A stretch of DNA of 64,000 nucleotides from Veillonella sp. (GTDB taxonomy: Bacteria; Bacillota; Negativicutes; Veillonellales; Veillonellaceae): positions 26,796-90,795 of the forward strand of contig NZ_JAGZMO010000007.1 of NCBI RefSeq assembly GCF_018364065.1, given 5' to 3'. The translations under genes and the position numbers were made by a program. Position 1 is the stretch's first letter, and each line of letters begins with the position of its first letter. Below are positions 62,884 to 64,000 of this stretch, piece after piece. A model generated the notes under the pieces. That model was not told the DNA's origin, did no database searches, and saw only the letters and a program-made list of their open reading frames with translations.

Positions 62884-63399
62884 TTATTCTTTATCTTCTC
62901 TTACGATTAAATAGTAGTTGTCGATTGCCTGGTATTCACCGTTCTTTACCCCTACCATCGGAATCTGACCGGCATACGTAAAGCCGAATTTTTCATGGAG
63001 CTTAACGCTCGCTTCGTTACCTGCAGTAATAACAGATACAACTAAGTGAATGGATGGCTCTTTCTTAGCATACTCCAGAATATCCCCCATCAAGGCTGTG
63101 GCTACACCGTGCTTTCTGAAGTTAGGGCTTACATAGATAGATAATTCTACGGAGCTGATGTAAGCTTCTTTATCACGGTATCCGGACAACGTAGCATATC
63201 CTGCAACCTGATCGTCAATGGTCGCCACTAAAAGCGGACGGTTATAGGTACTGTGTGCGTTAAACCACTGATTCCATTCGTCTAAAGTGCGTGGCTGAAT
63301 ATCTAAGGTGGCTACACCATGCACTACTTCATAGTTATAAATATCAAGACAGGCGGCTACATCTTCAGCAGTCCCTTTTCTAACAACAACATCGCTCAT
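62884..63399 (-). CDS. GNAT-family N-acetyltransferase (phosphinothricin/methionine-sulfoximine acetyltransferase type)
   Basis: 171 residues from the ATG at 63399 (GAGGG upstream). GNAT motif A is FRKHGVATALMGDIL. IYNYEVVHGVATLD, NHRP-like YNRPLLVA and GFTYAGQIPMVGVKNG are characteristic of the Pat/YncA (MnaT) branch. Members acetylate amino-acid analogues or amino acids with acetyl-CoA. Substrate unknown. Confidence 0.87.
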   Translation of the reverse strand: MSDVVVRKGTAEDVAACLDIYNYEVVHGVATLDIQPRTLDEWNQWFNAHSTYNRPLLVATIDDQVAGYATLSGYRDKEAYISSVELSIYVSPNFRKHGVATALMGDILEYAKKEPSIHLVVSVITAGNEASVKLHEKFGFTYAGQIPMVGVKNGEYQAIDNYYLIVREDKE

Positions 63400-63515
63400 T
63401 TCTTTTCCCTCTTTCAACAAAATACATTTGTCTCTACTCAATACTATTAAAGATACCTTATTATAGCACACAAATCAAAGCCGTCAAATAGAGTACAGCC
63501 TCCTGTGTCATATAC

Positions 63516-63556
63516 AAAAAAAGAAACGATGCAGGGACATTGCCCTGCACCGTTTC
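63516..63556 (-). terminator. Terminator of the trimeric autotransporter gene
   Basis: GAAACG..GCAGGG (63523-63536) pairs with CCCTGC..CGTTTC (63543-63556). Minus-strand T-run at 63516-63522. Confidence 0.85.
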
Positions 63557-63660
63557 CAGTTAGAATTAAGTGTCGTTGTGCGAATTTAAGTCTTTGAGTT
63601 GAATTCGTTGTTAGCTCAACTGTAATAGGAGTGTATTGAGCATTCCATTGAATTAAAATT

Positions 63661-64000
63661 CTATTGCGCACTTAACTGACGCATAATCTGTTGTACCTGT
63701 TCGCGCAATTCGTTATTTTCCTGAGCCTGTTTTGCTACTTGATCTTTTAAGGATTCAATCGTTGAGCTTTGCTCTTCTAATTGCTTCGACTGTTTAGACA
63801 CCACATCTGCTAAGGCCGATTTAGAATAATTAGCGTATTCGTTGCTGCTGCCGAATTTAACACTTACGCCGGCGTTAAACATGTTTTCACCGCCACCCAT
63901 ACTGGTACCTACGGAGAATAACAGGTCATTGGATGGACGATAGAATGCACCGATTGCTACGGCATTAGCGGACTTGTAATTACCATAACCGGCTGCAAAA
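63661..64000 (-). CDS. Trimeric autotransporter, C-terminal part (YadA-type anchor plus coiled coil), partial
   Basis: The minus strand is open from the window edge and gives 112 residues. The first 46 are the end of a YadA anchor beta-barrel: GYGNYKSANAVAIGAFYRP, LLFSVGTSMGGGENMFNAG and VSVKFG. Usual YadA-family proteins stop at the final strand. Here some 65 residues follow, with a heptad-rich segment (SKQLEEQSSTIESLKDQVAK, ENNELREQVQQIMRQL) predicted as coiled coil, which would lie in the periplasm. It shows that the cell has an outer membrane. The adhesive passenger is outside the window. Confidence 0.88.
   Translation of the reverse strand, partial: FAAGYGNYKSANAVAIGAFYRPSNDLLFSVGTSMGGGENMFNAGVSVKFGSSNEYANYSKSALADVVSKQSKQLEEQSSTIESLKDQVAKQAQENNELREQVQQIMRQLSAQ

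Overview
The window looks like chromosomal DNA from an anaerobic, diderm Firmicute of the Negativicutes (Veillonella/Dialister/Selenomonas-like). Low-GC genes carry strong GGAGG-type ribosome binding sites, yet an outer membrane is implied by the YadA-type trimeric autotransporter anchor at the right edge. A Selenomonas-type PTP-like phytase, pyruvate formate-lyase, a carboxyltransferase of the OadA/5S type and MenA fit a fermenting gut or oral anaerobe. The genus is inference; no rRNA is present.

Left part (1-12.1 kb): a near-complete sugar-diacid catabolic island. A partial CdaR regulator (minus) diverges from a LarA-like nickel-pincer enzyme (plus). Then, all on the minus strand, come the MFS transporter GudP, galactarate dehydratase GarD, two glucarate dehydratase paralogues (GudX-like and GudD), tartronate-semialdehyde reductase GarR, a DapA/NAL-family lyase that probably replaces the aldolase GarL, and glycerate kinase GarK. 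Together they would take galactarate and glucarate to pyruvate plus 2-phosphoglycerate.

12.9-16.5 kb: an operon of a 22-residue-repeat protein, a MoxR-type AAA+ ATPase and a VWA/metallopeptidase protein. 16.9-23.2 kb: Mn/Fe superoxide dismutase; a pyruvate formate-lyase whose glycyl-radical domain is a separate gene; a structured intergenic stretch; the PFL activase; an RraA-like protein; tadA directly abutting tRNA-Ser(CGA). 23.4-28.3 kb: NUDIX hydrolase, a structured leader, a Met/His-rich repeat protein broken by an in-frame stop, two microsatellites, a PTP-like phytase and an O6-methylguanine-DNA methyltransferase.

28.5-34.8 kb: three exported proteins of unknown function, of which the largest is a fusion of the families of the two smaller, then nicotinate phosphoribosyltransferase. 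35.0-38.1 kb: an AT-rich accessory patch with an XRE regulator and a tandem array of related small proteins (immunity-like by architecture). 38.3-46.4 kb: MenA, a SAM-I riboswitch controlling a lone MetQ, a pyrimidine phosphorylase-cytidine deaminase fusion with DeoC, a DnaQ-like exonuclease, pyrFE and an OsmC protein.

46.4-53.3 kb: a five-gene nickel/peptide-type ABC uptake operon (two permeases, lipoprotein, fused double ATPase) ending in a CsoR/RcnR-family regulator with a large His-rich N-terminus; a candidate operator overlaps the operon promoter. A methyltransferase diverges from it. 53.3-64 kb: YbaK deacylase, a biotin-domain-less carboxyltransferase, an envelope trio (polysaccharide deacetylase, NAGPA-type glycosidase, anchored protein), nitrilase-family amidase, XRE regulator, an OYE-family flavoenzyme with a Cys-rich MarR regulator, a GNAT acetyltransferase and the C-terminus of a trimeric autotransporter.

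Another recurring feature is short degenerate tandem repeats (13-30 bp units, a different unit at each site) in many intergenic gaps.
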